DNA of 33,147 bases, taken from Candidatus Omnitrophota bacterium (GTDB lineage Bacteria; Omnitrophota; Gorgyraeia; Aquiviventales; Aquiviventaceae). The notes beneath the pieces are model-generated. The model was not told the DNA's origin. It was given only the letters and a program-made list of their open reading frames with translations, and searched no databases. The DNA lies in the NCBI GenBank assembly GCA_030697665.1, contig JAUYPJ010000002.1, positions 1 through 33,147 of the forward strand, given 5' to 3'. The position numbers and the translations under genes are program-made. Shown here one piece after another: positions 24,961 through 32,757 of the stretch; within the stretch, counting starts at the first letter, position 1, and the number at the start of each line of letters is the position of its first letter.

Positions 24961-25024
24961 GGCGTTACTGGAGAGACCAGGCTCACCATCTTCGCCGATC
25001 CAGCCCGGCACCACCAGTAACGCC
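24961..25024. repeat. Perfect 11-bp inverted repeat in the island border
   Basis: GGCGTTACTGG (24961-24971) and CCAGTAACGCC (25014-25024) with a 42-nt centre. It sits between the HTH fragment and the pirin fragment where no intact gene is visible. It resembles neither a terminator (no T-run) nor an integron attC site (the GTTRRRY core is absent). Confidence 0.55.
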
Positions 25025-25091
25025 CCGTTCTTCCTGCCGGCTCAATGCCGCACCTTGCCGAATGAATGTGTCCTTGCACGCGCACGACGGC

Positions 25092-25169
25092 TTCATGGTG
25101 AATGATCCCATTGCCCGCCGTCATCCACTGCACGTCACCTGAGCGGATGACCCCGCGGTTGCCTAATAG
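25092..25169 (-). pseudogene. Pirin gene fragment
   Basis: Read on the minus strand from 25169: LLGNRGVIRSGDVQWMTAGN then GIIHHE, which is the pirin cupin core including metal-binding His residues (GxIxxGDVQWMTAGxGIxHxE). Homology starts abruptly at the ArfB-like stop codon and stops after the E, the following VVRVQGHIHSA not being pirin-like. About 26 codons of a 230-280-residue protein remain, so this is a remnant. Confidence 0.75.
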
Positions 25170-25591
25170 GACTCGCCTGCATCAGGAGCCACGCGCCCCC
25201 GGCCGGCCTTGATCTGCGTGCGGTGGTGCTTGGCCTCCAGCATCTTTTCCTTGGCGCGTCGGGACCGGCGGCGTTTCTGCCGGCGGATCTTGGCGATGCG
25301 CTGCGCCACTTCGCTCAGACGCCCCAGGCGCTGGGCTTCCAGCCGGTCCAGCAGCAGGCGGCGAGCCAAAAAACGGTTCAACCCCTGGAGCCGCTCGCGC
25401 TGGCAGCGCACCTCCAGACCGCTGGGTCGGTGGCGCAGGACCACGCACGTGGAGACCTTGTTGGCCCGTTGGCCGCCGGGGCCCGAAGACCGGAGGAATC
25501 GCTCCTCCAGATCGCCTTCGCTGACCCCCAGCCGCCGCATGCGCTCGGCCAGAGCCAACTGCTTCGCGACCGACACCGGCAAGCTTCCCAT
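25163..25591 (-). CDS. arfB: GGQ-domain peptidyl-tRNA hydrolase / release-factor-like protein (ArfB type)
   Basis: A 142-residue protein with one RF-1 domain: RFLRSSGPGGQRANKVSTCV holds the catalytic GGQ, followed by VVLRHRPSGLEVRCQRER and a strongly basic C-terminal helix (RIAKIRRQKRRRSRRAKEKM). This layout, GGQ domain plus basic tail that enters the mRNA channel, is that of rescue factors such as ArfB, which release stalled ribosomes. It lacks codon-recognition domains. The ATG at 25591 is used; GTG codons at 25594 and 25600 are alternatives. The site-2 protease gene ends 13 nt upstream. Confidence 0.85.
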   Translation of the reverse strand: MGSLPVSVAKQLALAERMRRLGVSEGDLEERFLRSSGPGGQRANKVSTCVVLRHRPSGLEVRCQRERLQGLNRFLARRLLLDRLEAQRLGRLSEVAQRIAKIRRQKRRRSRRAKEKMLEAKHHRTQIKAGRGRVAPDAGESY

Positions 25592-25604
25592 CACACTCAC
25601 GGAC

Positions 25605-26237
25605 TTATCGAACCGGGCTGAAGAAAAGGCCGATGACGCCGTAGATGAGGCGCTCCATCAGGGCCATCAACGGGTTGAGCCGTCCGGTAAACAGCAGGAG
25701 CATGAGGATCAGAAACCCGTACCGCCCAAGCCCGGCAAAGCTTCGTTGGGCGCCATCCGGAAGAAAACTCATCAGGATTTTTGACCCGTCGAGCGGTGGA
25801 ATGGGGATCAAATTAAACGCCCCCAGCGCAATGTTGATTCTTGCGACAATCTGGAGCACGGCGGCGAGCATCGAATCGGCGCCGACGAGATGGCCCTGCT
25901 GCACGAAGATGGCGATGGCGGCAATGAGGATGTTCGTCGCGCATCCCGCCAGGGCCACGCAGAACACCCCCAGGCGGGCCGGCCTGAGGTTCGCGTAATT
26001 CACCGGAACCGGCCTGGCCCACCCGAAGCCCGCGAGAAACAGCATGAGCGTTCCTATGGGATCCAGGTGCCGGAGCGGGTTCAGCGTGAGCCTCCCGGCG
26101 CGCTTGGCGGTGTCATCACCAAAGAGCCCCGCGCACCAGCCGTGCGCCACCTCGTGGGCGATGACGGAATACAACAGCGGCACCGTCAAGAGGAGGAACA
26201 GTTGCGGAGCGCTCAGGAGCAGCCGTATCAATCCCAT
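25605..26237 (-). CDS. Site-2 protease family (M50) membrane metalloprotease
   Basis: A 210-residue intramembrane protease of the short M50 group. [19 protein letters not shown] carries the zinc motif HEVAH, and [20 protein letters not shown] the NPxPPLDG motif with the third ligand Asp. [20 protein letters not shown] and [11 protein letters not shown] are also typical. About five hydrophobic helices are visible. The substrate is unknown. The ATG at 26237 begins exactly at the first helix; the longer upstream frame has no homology and reads across the recQ end. Confidence 0.9.
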   Translation of the reverse strand: MGLIRLLLSAPQLFLLLTVPLLYSVIAHEVAHGWCAGLFGDDTAKRAGRLTLNPLRHLDPIGTLMLFLAGFGWARPVPVNYANLRPARLGVFCVALAGCATNILIAAIAIFVQQGHLVGADSMLAAVLQIVARINIALGAFNLIPIPPLDGSKILMSFLPDGAQRSFAGLGRYGFLILMLLLFTGRLNPLMALMERLIYGVIGLFFSPVR

Positions 26238-26283
26238 CAGGACACCATCGTGAGGAAGATCGTGTGGGACATGCCGAATGGTA

Positions 26284-28146
26284 TCATGCCGATGGAACTG
26301 ATCGGAGCGTGCGTTGTTCTTCGACGTAGGCCGTGATCTCAGCAAGAAAGACTTCGGCGAACTCCCGGAGCTTCTTTTCCCCCACACCGCTGATGCGGGA
26401 GAATGCCGGCGTGTCGCGCGGCACGTCGCTCGCCATCTGCCGCAGCGACACGTCGGAGAACACGATATAGGCCGGCACGTTGCGCTCGTCGGCCAAGCGC
26501 TTTCGCAGGCGCTTCAGGCGCTCGAACAGCGTCTCGTCGCACCGGATCGGCTCGCCGCGTGCGCGTTTGGCCGGGGACGACACGAGAGTGGCGGAGGCGG
26601 GCGGCGGCGCCATGTGCCGGCTCAGCGTGACGGGCGTGCGCTCCTTCAACACTGCCCAGCCCTCGGCCGTCAGCTCCAACACGCTGAAGTGGTCCGTCGT
26701 CTGCTTCAGCAAGCCGAGCCGAACCAGCTCCCGCCCGATCGCCGACCACTCCGGCCGCGTATGCTCCGTGCCGATGCCATACGTCGAGAGCTGCTCGTGC
26801 CTCCACCGCCGGACTTTCTCCGTGGACGCGCCCGTCAACACCTCCACCACGTGGTGGAGGCCGACGCCGAACCCGCTGCGCTCGCGGATCCGGTAGACGC
26901 ACGATAAAAACTTCTGCGCGGGCACGGTGCCGTCAAACGTGCGTCTCGGCGAGATGCAATTGTCGCAGGCGGCGCAATGGCCCGCCTGGAAGCGTTCGCC
27001 GAAATATCCGAGCAGCTCCGTTCGGCGGCATCGGGCGCTTTCGGCATACTGCACGATCTCTTGGAGCTGCCGGCGCGCGACGGCCTGCTCGTTGGGATCT
27101 GATTTCTCCTCGATGAATTGGGCGTATTTGACGGTGTCGCCGGCCCCGAACAGCAACAGGCATTCGGCCGGCAGCCCGTCGCGCCCCGCGCGGCCCGTTT
27201 CCTGATAATAGCCTTCGATGTTCTTCGGCAAGTCGTAATGGATCACGAAGCGCACATTGGGCTTGTTGATCCCCATGCCGAAGGCGACCGTCGCCGCGAT
27301 CACGCGGATCTCGTCGCGCAAGAACAGCTCCTGATGGCGGTTGCGCTCGTCGGCCCCGAGGCCCGCGTGATACGGCCTGGCGGGAATGTCCTCCGCACTC
27401 AGCCGCTCGGCGAGGCGTTCCGCGGTCTTTCGGCTCTGGCAGTACACGATGCCGCTCTCGGCCCCGCGCGCTTGCGCGTAGTCGCGCACCTGCTCATACG
27501 CCCGATGCTTGGCCACCACGCGATACGTCAGGTTCGGACGGTTGAACCCTGCCACATACACGGCCGGGTTCCTCAAACGAAGCTGGCGGATAATGTCGTC
27601 CCGAACGCGCTCGGTCGCCGTGGCCGTGAGCGCCAGGATCGGCGTGTCGGGAAGCACATCCCGCACGTCCGCCAGGCGGCGGTATTCCGGACGAAAATCA
27701 TGCCCCCATTCGCTGATGCAGTGCGCTTCGTCCACGGCAATCAACGAGACGTGCCGGCGCCGCAAGTCCTGAAGAAACCCAGGGAGCATGAGCCGTTCGG
27801 GGGCCACGTAGAGCAGACGATACTCTCCGCGCTCAAGCCTGCTCCATCGCCGCTCGGATTCGCCGGCGTCCAGAGACGAATTCAAGCAGGTGGCGGGAAT
27901 GCCCAGGACGTCCATCGCGTCCACCTGGTCCTTCATGAGGGCGATCAAGGGCGACACCACCACCGTTAACCCCGGCCGGACCAGCGCGGGCAGTTGATAG
28001 CAGAGCGACTTCCCCCCGCCCGTCGGCAAGAGCGCGAACACATCCCGCCCTGCCAGCGAATCTTCCATGATCTCCCGCTGCAAGGGCCGGAACGAGTCGA
28101 AGCCGAAGGAGCGTTTGAGGAGTTCCTGTAACTTCATAGTGGTCAT
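26284..28146 (-). CDS. recQ: ATP-dependent DNA helicase RecQ
   Basis: A 620-residue 3'-5' helicase for recombination and repair. Helicase motifs: FRPLQREIM (0), LLPTGGGKSLCYQLPAL (I), SPLIALMKDQV (Ia), AVDEAHCISEWGHDFRPEY (II), LTATAT (III), VATVAFGMGINKPNVRFVIH-type motif V and QETGRAGRDG (VI). Zinc Cys follow at CRRTELLGYFGE and CAACDNC, then an RQC winged helix and a C-terminal HRDC domain (ISGVGEKKLREFAEVFL). The start is the ATG at 28146 or 28137; neither has a good Shine-Dalgarno. Confidence 0.96.
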   Translation of the reverse strand: MTTMKLQELLKRSFGFDSFRPLQREIMEDSLAGRDVFALLPTGGGKSLCYQLPALVRPGLTVVVSPLIALMKDQVDAMDVLGIPATCLNSSLDAGESERRWSRLERGEYRLLYVAPERLMLPGFLQDLRRRHVSLIAVDEAHCISEWGHDFRPEYRRLADVRDVLPDTPILALTATATERVRDDIIRQLRLRNPAVYVAGFNRPNLTYRVVAKHRAYEQVRDYAQARGAESGIVYCQSRKTAERLAERLSAEDIPARPYHAGLGADERNRHQELFLRDEIRVIAATVAFGMGINKPNVRFVIHYDLPKNIEGYYQETGRAGRDGLPAECLLLFGAGDTVKYAQFIEEKSDPNEQAVARRQLQEIVQYAESARCRRTELLGYFGERFQAGHCAACDNCISPRRTFDGTVPAQKFLSCVYRIRERSGFGVGLHHVVEVLTGASTEKVRRWRHEQLSTYGIGTEHTRPEWSAIGRELVRLGLLKQTTDHFSVLELTAEGWAVLKERTPVTLSRHMAPPPASATLVSSPAKRARGEPIRCDETLFERLKRLRKRLADERNVPAYIVFSDVSLRQMASDVPRDTPAFSRISGVGEKKLREFAEVFLAEITAYVEEQRTLRSVPSA

Positions 28147-28221
28147 CTGCGACGCGCAGGAGGGATTCGTGCAATGGAAAATCGGCACCGGAGGCGCGCC
28201 CCTCGCCCTGCGCACATCCGA

Positions 28222-28512
28222 TCAGAGCCGGATGAAGGCGCTGGAGTAGACGACCCCCAGCACGAGGACGATCAGCAGGAGGGGGGCGAGGGCGATCACG
28301 GCGAGGAGCCGACGATCGAGCTTCAGGTGCATGTAGTACAGCGCCACCAAGACCGCTTTGACCGACGAGAGCAGCGTCACCAGGACGACGATGATCGCCG
28401 CCGGCAGCGGCAGGACGCCGGCTTCAGACAGGAACACCCCCAGCAGCATGAGGCCCGCCAACCACCCCCAGATCACCAGATAGAGCCGAACCGACTCTGC
28501 GCGGCTGGTCAT
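28222..28512 (-). CDS. Cytochrome c oxidase subunit IV (bacterial type)
   Basis: A 96-residue protein with three helices: LYLVIWGWLAGLMLLGVFL, PAAIIVVLVTLLSSVKAVLV and VIALAPLLLIVLVLGVVY. LSSVKAVLVALYYMHLKLD is the hallmark of the prokaryotic COX4 family, a small accessory subunit of haem-copper oxidases. It follows subunit III; subunits I and II are not in the window. The element at 28517-28665 separates the two genes and touches this start. Confidence 0.88.
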   Translation of the reverse strand: MTSRAESVRLYLVIWGWLAGLMLLGVFLSEAGVLPLPAAIIVVLVTLLSSVKAVLVALYYMHLKLDRRLLAVIALAPLLLIVLVLGVVYSSAFIRL

Positions 28513-28516
28513 CGTT

Positions 28517-28665
28517 TAGCAGGCTGCGGAACAACGTCCGGTCACACCACAGAGGGCACAGAACTCCACAGAGGCACAGAGACGTGCTCGTCGAGAACCG
28601 CTCTGTGTTGCTGTGCCGCTTCTGTGGTTCCGTGGTGTCATCTAGGGTGTTTCAGTACCCTGTTA
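28517..28665. mobile_element. MITE-like hairpin element between cox subunits III and IV
   Basis: Ends TAGCAGGCTGCGGAACA (left) and, in complement, TAACAGGGTACTGAAACA (right) are imperfect terminal inverted repeats. Inside are complementary CACAGAGG-word arms (28541-28583 and 28601-28642) related to the copies at 20160 and 31523. The element exactly fills the gap: its left end lies 5 nt before the subunit IV start, and its last three bases are the TAA stop of subunit III. Confidence 0.65.
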
Positions 28666-29265
28666 GAACAGGTAGAGCAGCGGAAACAAAAAGATCCACA
28701 CGATGTCCACGAAGTGCCAGTAGAGACCCGCATACTCCAGGCGGTGGCGCTGCGCGCGCCAGCGCTCCTCGCGCGCCGTCCACCCCAAGACCCAGAGGTT
28801 GAAGACGATTCCCCCGATCACGTGCAGGGCGTGAAAGCCGGTGAGGGTGAAGTAGCAGGACCAGAAGACGTTCGTGCTGGGGACGATGTGGTGAGAAAAC
28901 TTTGCGGCGTACTCGAATCCCTTGATGACCAGGAAGAGCGATCCCAAGACGACGGTGGCGAGCAACCACCGTCGGACGGCGCCCAGCGCGTGCTGCGCGG
29001 AAGCCGCCAGGGCCAGGACGATCGTCGTGCTGCTGCAGATGAGGATCAGCGTGTTCAGGGTCCCCATCGGAACGCTGAGGTGCCCCTCTGAACCCGGCCA
29101 CTGCGGATGGCCCATCCGGAGCACCACGTAGGCGCCGATCAGCCCGGTAAAAAACATCACCTCTGAGGCGAGAAACACCCACATCCCCAACTTGCCGTTG
29201 GGGATTCCGGTGCTGGTCGCCCCATGCGCGTGCCCGGCCACTGCGGCGCGCGCGCTGGAGCTCAT
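28663..29265 (-). CDS. Haem-copper cytochrome oxidase subunit III
   Basis: A 200-residue five-helix subunit. GKLGMWVFLASEVMFFTGLI with the lipid-binding Glu, GTLNTLILICSSTTIVLALA, the KGFEYAAKF segment, VFWSCYFTLTGFHALHVIGG and the C-terminal HFVDIVWIFLFPLLYLF are all characteristic (GFHxxHVxxG and YWHFVDxVW). Length is that of the five-helix bacterial form. It follows the DUF3332 gene by 29 nt. Its stop codon lies in the end of the MITE-like element. Confidence 0.95.
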   Translation of the reverse strand: MSSSARAAVAGHAHGATSTGIPNGKLGMWVFLASEVMFFTGLIGAYVVLRMGHPQWPGSEGHLSVPMGTLNTLILICSSTTIVLALAASAQHALGAVRRWLLATVVLGSLFLVIKGFEYAAKFSHHIVPSTNVFWSCYFTLTGFHALHVIGGIVFNLWVLGWTAREERWRAQRHRLEYAGLYWHFVDIVWIFLFPLLYLF

Positions 29266-29294
29266 GGGTCGCTACCCTGTGTGGTCATCAGCGC

Positions 29295-29897
29295 TCATCG
29301 GTCCGTGGCCTCCGGCGGTGCGGACGAGGACACGCCGTCCTGACGCGCCAAAGTAAGTGGCTTCTGCGCCGGCCCCCACGCAGACGAGGCGACCAGCCGG
29401 CCCGTTCGATCGTGCACCCGCACCTCCCCATCTGGACGTGTGGTGGCAATGAAGAGGAGGTTCCCTGCCGCATCCAGGCTTTCCGTCAGGCCGTCGCGCT
29501 GCTGAATGCGCAGGCTTGCTGCCGGCTGGCCCCGGTCAAACTGCTCGACGAAGAGCTCGGGGAGGCCGTCGGTCATTGTGGAGTAGGTCAGATGAGCCTC
29601 CTGGTCGCCTCGAACAAGCCGTTTGGTCTGGGACATCGCCTGACGCGTAGGAGGATCCACCGGGTTCTTGCCCGTCCAGAACTCCATCGAGTTGAAGACA
29701 ATCGCATCGCCCAGCACCGCGAGGCCGTAGACCGGGGCCCAGGCCAGGAGGATGAACATGAACTCCTGCTCCCACTTGGTCCCCACCTGCTGATTCCATT
29801 GGTAGAGCCGGCGGGTCAGATTGAACGGCCCGTAACAGCCGGCAGCCGCCAGACTCAACGCGAGCAATCCCACTGAGAGACTCCGCGCCCGGTTCAT
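29295..29897 (-). CDS. DUF3332-type lipoprotein
   Basis: A 200-residue lipoprotein. SLSVGLLALSLAAAGCYGPF gives a signal peptide with lipobox AAGC, then FNLTRRLYQWNQQVG, WAPVYGLAVLGDAIVFNSME and FWTGKNPV, the conserved DUF3332 pattern (CYGPF, LYxWN, PVY, FNSxEFWTGxNP). The hydrophobic middle may be a membrane helix. The C-terminal half (SLRIQQRDGLTESLDAAGNL) looks like beta strands. Function unknown. It starts 17 nt after the glycosyltransferase stop, so the two may work together on a surface polymer. Confidence 0.82.
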   Translation of the reverse strand: MNRARSLSVGLLALSLAAAGCYGPFNLTRRLYQWNQQVGTKWEQEFMFILLAWAPVYGLAVLGDAIVFNSMEFWTGKNPVDPPTRQAMSQTKRLVRGDQEAHLTYSTMTDGLPELFVEQFDRGQPAASLRIQQRDGLTESLDAAGNLLFIATTRPDGEVRVHDRTGRLVASSAWGPAQKPLTLARQDGVSSSAPPEATDR

Positions 29898-29914
29898 CGT
29901 CCACCTCCGTTGTG

Positions 29915-31417
29915 CTACTCCACAGCCTGCGTGACCCCTTCGACCTCCAACGCCTTCCAGGTCCATCGACCCAGTACGGAGCGGAAGGAACTGATCCCCG
30001 CGTACAACAATCCGGCTGAAATCGGCAGCAGAAACAGGACCGCCGCATAGAGGGCGCGGGAGGCTGCGTAGCCTAAGATCACCACGGTGTACATCCCCAC
30101 CCCTAATTCCCCATACCACCACCGCGTCCCGGAGGGCTGGATCTCGTAGTCCGGTGAGCGGCGCGGGACCCGACGGCCGTTGTACTTCGGCGTCCGATCG
30201 AAGCCTGAGGGCGTGCCCCGGACCGCTTCCCAGATGGCGCGGGTGTTGTTCACGGCCAGTCCGGCGGTCATGGCCATCAAGGCCGGGACATCCAACAGGA
30301 ACCGTCGCCACGGCATGCCGCTCTGCCGTTGCACCGTCCCACAGAACAGGGCGGTGCTCATCAGGAGCAGACCACCGACCAGCCCGCCCAAGGAAATGGC
30401 GGGGTGCAGCGGGATGGGCGATGCCCCCATCGCCAACCGCGGCAGCAGCAGGAGCATCACCAGCAATCCCAGCGGGTAGTGGAGCCACGCCCCGAAGTGG
30501 AAGCAGGCGGCCAACTTGACCCGCAGAGGCTGCCGGCTCCGCAGGACGGCCGGCAACAGCTTGGCCGCCACTTGGATCGAGCCTTTGGTCCACCGATGGT
30601 GCTGGGTTTTCAGGCTGCCGATCTCGCGGGGCAGCTCGGCCGGCACCACGACATCGCGAAGATAGACGAACCGCCAGCCCCGCAGTTGGGCGCGATAACT
30701 GAGATCGAGGTCCTCGCTCAGCGTGTCCGGCTGCCAGCCGCCGGCCTCCACGATCGCCTGCCGCCTCCAGACGCCCGCCGAGCCGTTGAAATTGAAGAAG
30801 CAACCGCCCCGGAAACGCGCCACCTGCTCGATCAGGAAATGGCCGTCCAGCATGAGCGCCTGCGCGCGCGTCAGCAACGAGTCGGAGCGGTTCAGATGAC
30901 CCCACCGGGCCTGCACCATGCCGATGCGGGGATCGGTGAAGTGTGGGAGGGTCTGCCGGAGGAAGTCCGGCGGCGGGACGAAATCGGCGTCGAAGAGCGC
31001 GATGAACTCCCCGTGGGCGACGGCCAGGCCGGCGGTGAGCGCGCCCGCCTTGAAGCCGCCGCGATGGGTCCGGTGGAGATGGACGATCCGGTAGCCCTGC
31101 GCCTGCAGCGGCTGGAGACGCTGCGCGATCAAGGAGGTCGTCTCGTCGGTCGAGTCGTCAAGGACCTGGATCTCCAGCAGCTCCCGCGGGTAGTCCAGCC
31201 GCGTCACCGCATCGAGCAGTCGCTCCACGACGTAGCGCTCGTTGAACACCGGCAACTGCACCGTCACCACTGGCAGGGGATCCACGGGGCCCAGCGGGCG
31301 TGGAGCGCGCCGACGATGCCACACGCACAGGGCCAGCAGCCACAACTGGTGGAGGCTGAACAAGCCTAACGCCATCCACCCGCACCACTCAAGGACACTG
31401 ACCAGGATCTGCCACAT
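29915..31417 (-). CDS. Membrane-embedded GT2 beta-glycan synthase (cellulose synthase/mannan synthase-like)
   Basis: A 500-residue processive glycosyltransferase. An N-terminal helix (WCGWMALGLFSLHQLWLLAL) precedes the GT2 core: PVVTVQLPVFNERYVVERLL, VLDDSTDETT, the DxD-type FDADFVPPPDFL, GWQPDTLSEDLDLSYRAQLR with the catalytic TED-like SED, and HHRWTKGSIQ matching QxxRW. Four C-terminal helices follow. The closest described types are bacterial CslA-like beta-mannan or glucan synthases; the sugar cannot be told. Start ATG 31417; a GTG at 31450 would give 11 more residues and be nearly leaderless from the promoter. Confidence 0.9.
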   Translation of the reverse strand: MWQILVSVLEWCGWMALGLFSLHQLWLLALCVWHRRRAPRPLGPVDPLPVVTVQLPVFNERYVVERLLDAVTRLDYPRELLEIQVLDDSTDETTSLIAQRLQPLQAQGYRIVHLHRTHRGGFKAGALTAGLAVAHGEFIALFDADFVPPPDFLRQTLPHFTDPRIGMVQARWGHLNRSDSLLTRAQALMLDGHFLIEQVARFRGGCFFNFNGSAGVWRRQAIVEAGGWQPDTLSEDLDLSYRAQLRGWRFVYLRDVVVPAELPREIGSLKTQHHRWTKGSIQVAAKLLPAVLRSRQPLRVKLAACFHFGAWLHYPLGLLVMLLLLPRLAMGASPIPLHPAISLGGLVGGLLLMSTALFCGTVQRQSGMPWRRFLLDVPALMAMTAGLAVNNTRAIWEAVRGTPSGFDRTPKYNGRRVPRRSPDYEIQPSGTRWWYGELGVGMYTVVILGYAASRALYAAVLFLLPISAGLLYAGISSFRSVLGRWTWKALEVEGVTQAVE

Positions 31418-31460
31418 GGACGAGCTCGACCCCTCCGGGAACCGAACCACACAACGGGAG

Positions 31461-31490
31461 ATTATCTCGAAACAGGAGGGGAACTGTCAA
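31461..31490 (-). promoter_or_regulatory. Promoter of the glycosyltransferase operon
   Basis: A consensus TTGACA on the minus strand (31490-31485), 18 nt, GATAAT (31466-31461). The repeat-element insertion begins 2 nt upstream of the -35, so it left the promoter whole. Confidence 0.65.
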
Positions 31491-31492
31491 CC

Positions 31493-31649
31493 CCACCCAG
31501 GAGCTGTCCTAATTCGTTCGTTCACACCACGGAAGCACGGAAGCGCCACGGAAACACGGAGACGTCTCCTCAAAGATTTCTCCGTGTCTCCGTGGATTTC
31601 TGTGGCATCTGTGGTGTCGTCGTGCAACTTAGGACACCACCCAGGAGCT
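31493..31649. mobile_element. Small insertion element with 13-bp direct repeats in the 3' end of arsC
   Basis: CCACCCAGGAGCT occurs at 31493-31505 and again in the same orientation at 31637-31649. Between them, TGTCCTAA (31505-31512) and TTAGGACA (31629-31636) form terminal inverted repeats, and the core 31523-31618 is the word-repeat hairpin also found at 20160-20254. The unit is about 132 bp with no coding capacity. Removing it and one repeat rejoins arsC to a stop codon 15 codons on and to the glycosyltransferase promoter. Confidence 0.7.
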
Positions 31650-32016
31650 CGCGGACGCGCGCCTTGAGATCATCGCGAATGCGCCGCGCCTCTTCCAGCG
31701 ACCGGCCCACCGGATCCGGAATCTCCCACTCCAGTCGATGTCGCGTCTTCACCGCGGGGCAGCGATCGCCGCAGCCCATCGTCACCACGCAGTCCCAGGT
31801 TCGCTGAGGAACGTCCTGGAGCCCCTTTGAGCGGTGGCGCCTCAGGTCGAGGCCAAGCTCCTGCATGAGCTGGACCGCGAGTGGATGGACGGCGCCGCTT
31901 GGAGAGGATCCGGCGCTGTCGATCTCCCACTCGCCCGCTCCCAGCGCCTTCGCAAAGGCTTCCGCCATCTGGGAGCGGCAGGAGTTGGCCACGCACACGA
32001 ACAGCACGCTCGGCAT
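31570..32016 (-). CDS. arsC: Arsenate reductase of the low-molecular-weight phosphatase fold (ArsC)
   Basis: A 148-residue protein. VLFVCVANSCRSQMAEAFAK is the CX5R P-loop with nucleophile Cys8. VTMGCGDRCPAV contributes the two further redox Cys of thioredoxin-linked ArsC, and WEIPDPVGRS the general-acid Asp loop. Wzb-type phosphatases lack these Cys. The last 18 residues (CTTTPQMPQKSTETRRNL) are translation of the inserted hairpin element, which also supplies the stop; the original end was probably GGVDSSPPVSR. The ATG at 32016 is 12 nt after the VTT gene stop. No arsR or arsenite pump is in the window. Confidence 0.9.
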   Translation of the reverse strand: MPSVLFVCVANSCRSQMAEAFAKALGAGEWEIDSAGSSPSGAVHPLAVQLMQELGLDLRRHRSKGLQDVPQRTWDCVVTMGCGDRCPAVKTRHRLEWEIPDPVGRSLEEARRIRDDLKARVRELLGGVLSCTTTPQMPQKSTETRRNL

Positions 32017-32028
32017 GGACTCAGCACA

Positions 32029-32667
32029 TCACTTGCAGGCTTGGCGCCGCCTGGCCTGCCAGGCCCACTGCATCAGCATCAGACCGACGACCAGCAGGAT
32101 TCCCACCCCGAATTTCCAGATCTGCCGCGGATCGGTGAGCGATTCTCCCAGATAGACGAAGACGAAGCTGCCCGGGATCATGCCGAGGAGCGTCGCCAGC
32201 ACGTAGGGACCGAATCGCGCCTGAGAAAATCCGAGGCCGTAGTTCTGCACGTCGAAGGGCAGGTTGGGAATCAACCGGATCAGGAGCACCGCGGTGAAGC
32301 TCTGCTCCCCCAGTTTCTGATCCAGCGTCGCCACGGTGCCTTTCAGGAGCCGGGCGACCACCTCGCGGCCCAACAGACGCGCCACCAAGAATTGTGTGCA
32401 GGCGCGGCCTGTCGCGCCCGTCAACGCGGCGAGCATCCCCCAGCCTCTTCCAAACGCCGCTCCGGCCAGCCCGGTCATGACGCTCGCAGGCAGGGGCACC
32501 ACCGGCTGGGCGTACGCCAAGAGGTAGATCAGCGGCGCCCATGCGCCGAACGACACCACGAAGGATCGAACGCGCTCAGGGGTCAAGTGGGCGACGTCGA
32601 AGCCGATCACCTTCAGCCCCAACGCGGCGCCGCCCACGATCACCGCGAAGAGCAGCACCTTCGTCAT
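32029..32667 (-). CDS. TVP38/TMEM64-family (VTT/DedA-like) membrane protein
   Basis: A 212-residue protein. LLAYAQPVVPLPASVMTGLA is the substrate-loop helix with conserved Pro, GAAFGRGWGMLAALTGATGR the G-rich segment with a reentrant loop, then LLIRLIPNLPFDVQNYGLGF and LATLLGMIPGSFVFVYLGES, the family hallmark (R-x-x-P-x-x-PF-x-x-x-NY). Members are linked to lipid scrambling or selenite uptake. The ATG at 32667 starts just before the first helix; an ATG at 32712 would add 15 residues. It is coupled to arsC. Confidence 0.88.
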   Translation of the reverse strand: MTKVLLFAVIVGGAALGLKVIGFDVAHLTPERVRSFVVSFGAWAPLIYLLAYAQPVVPLPASVMTGLAGAAFGRGWGMLAALTGATGRACTQFLVARLLGREVVARLLKGTVATLDQKLGEQSFTAVLLIRLIPNLPFDVQNYGLGFSQARFGPYVLATLLGMIPGSFVFVYLGESLTDPRQIWKFGVGILLVVGLMLMQWAWQARRRQACK

Positions 32668-32757
32668 CCCGCCACCGACGGGGCGCCGATCCACCGCAGG
32701 AGACCTCACCATGAGCCCTGATGACCCCTGAAACACGGCCTTCTTGCGCGATCCGTC

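Noticed and set aside
24961..25024. Integron attC site
   Set aside because: The inverted repeat lacks the GTTRRRY core and no integrase or cassette array is present.
29295..30905. Fusion of the DUF3332 protein to a long upstream frame
   Set aside because: The upstream part is the glycosyltransferase read in the wrong frame; the lipoprotein has its own ATG and signal peptide at 29897.
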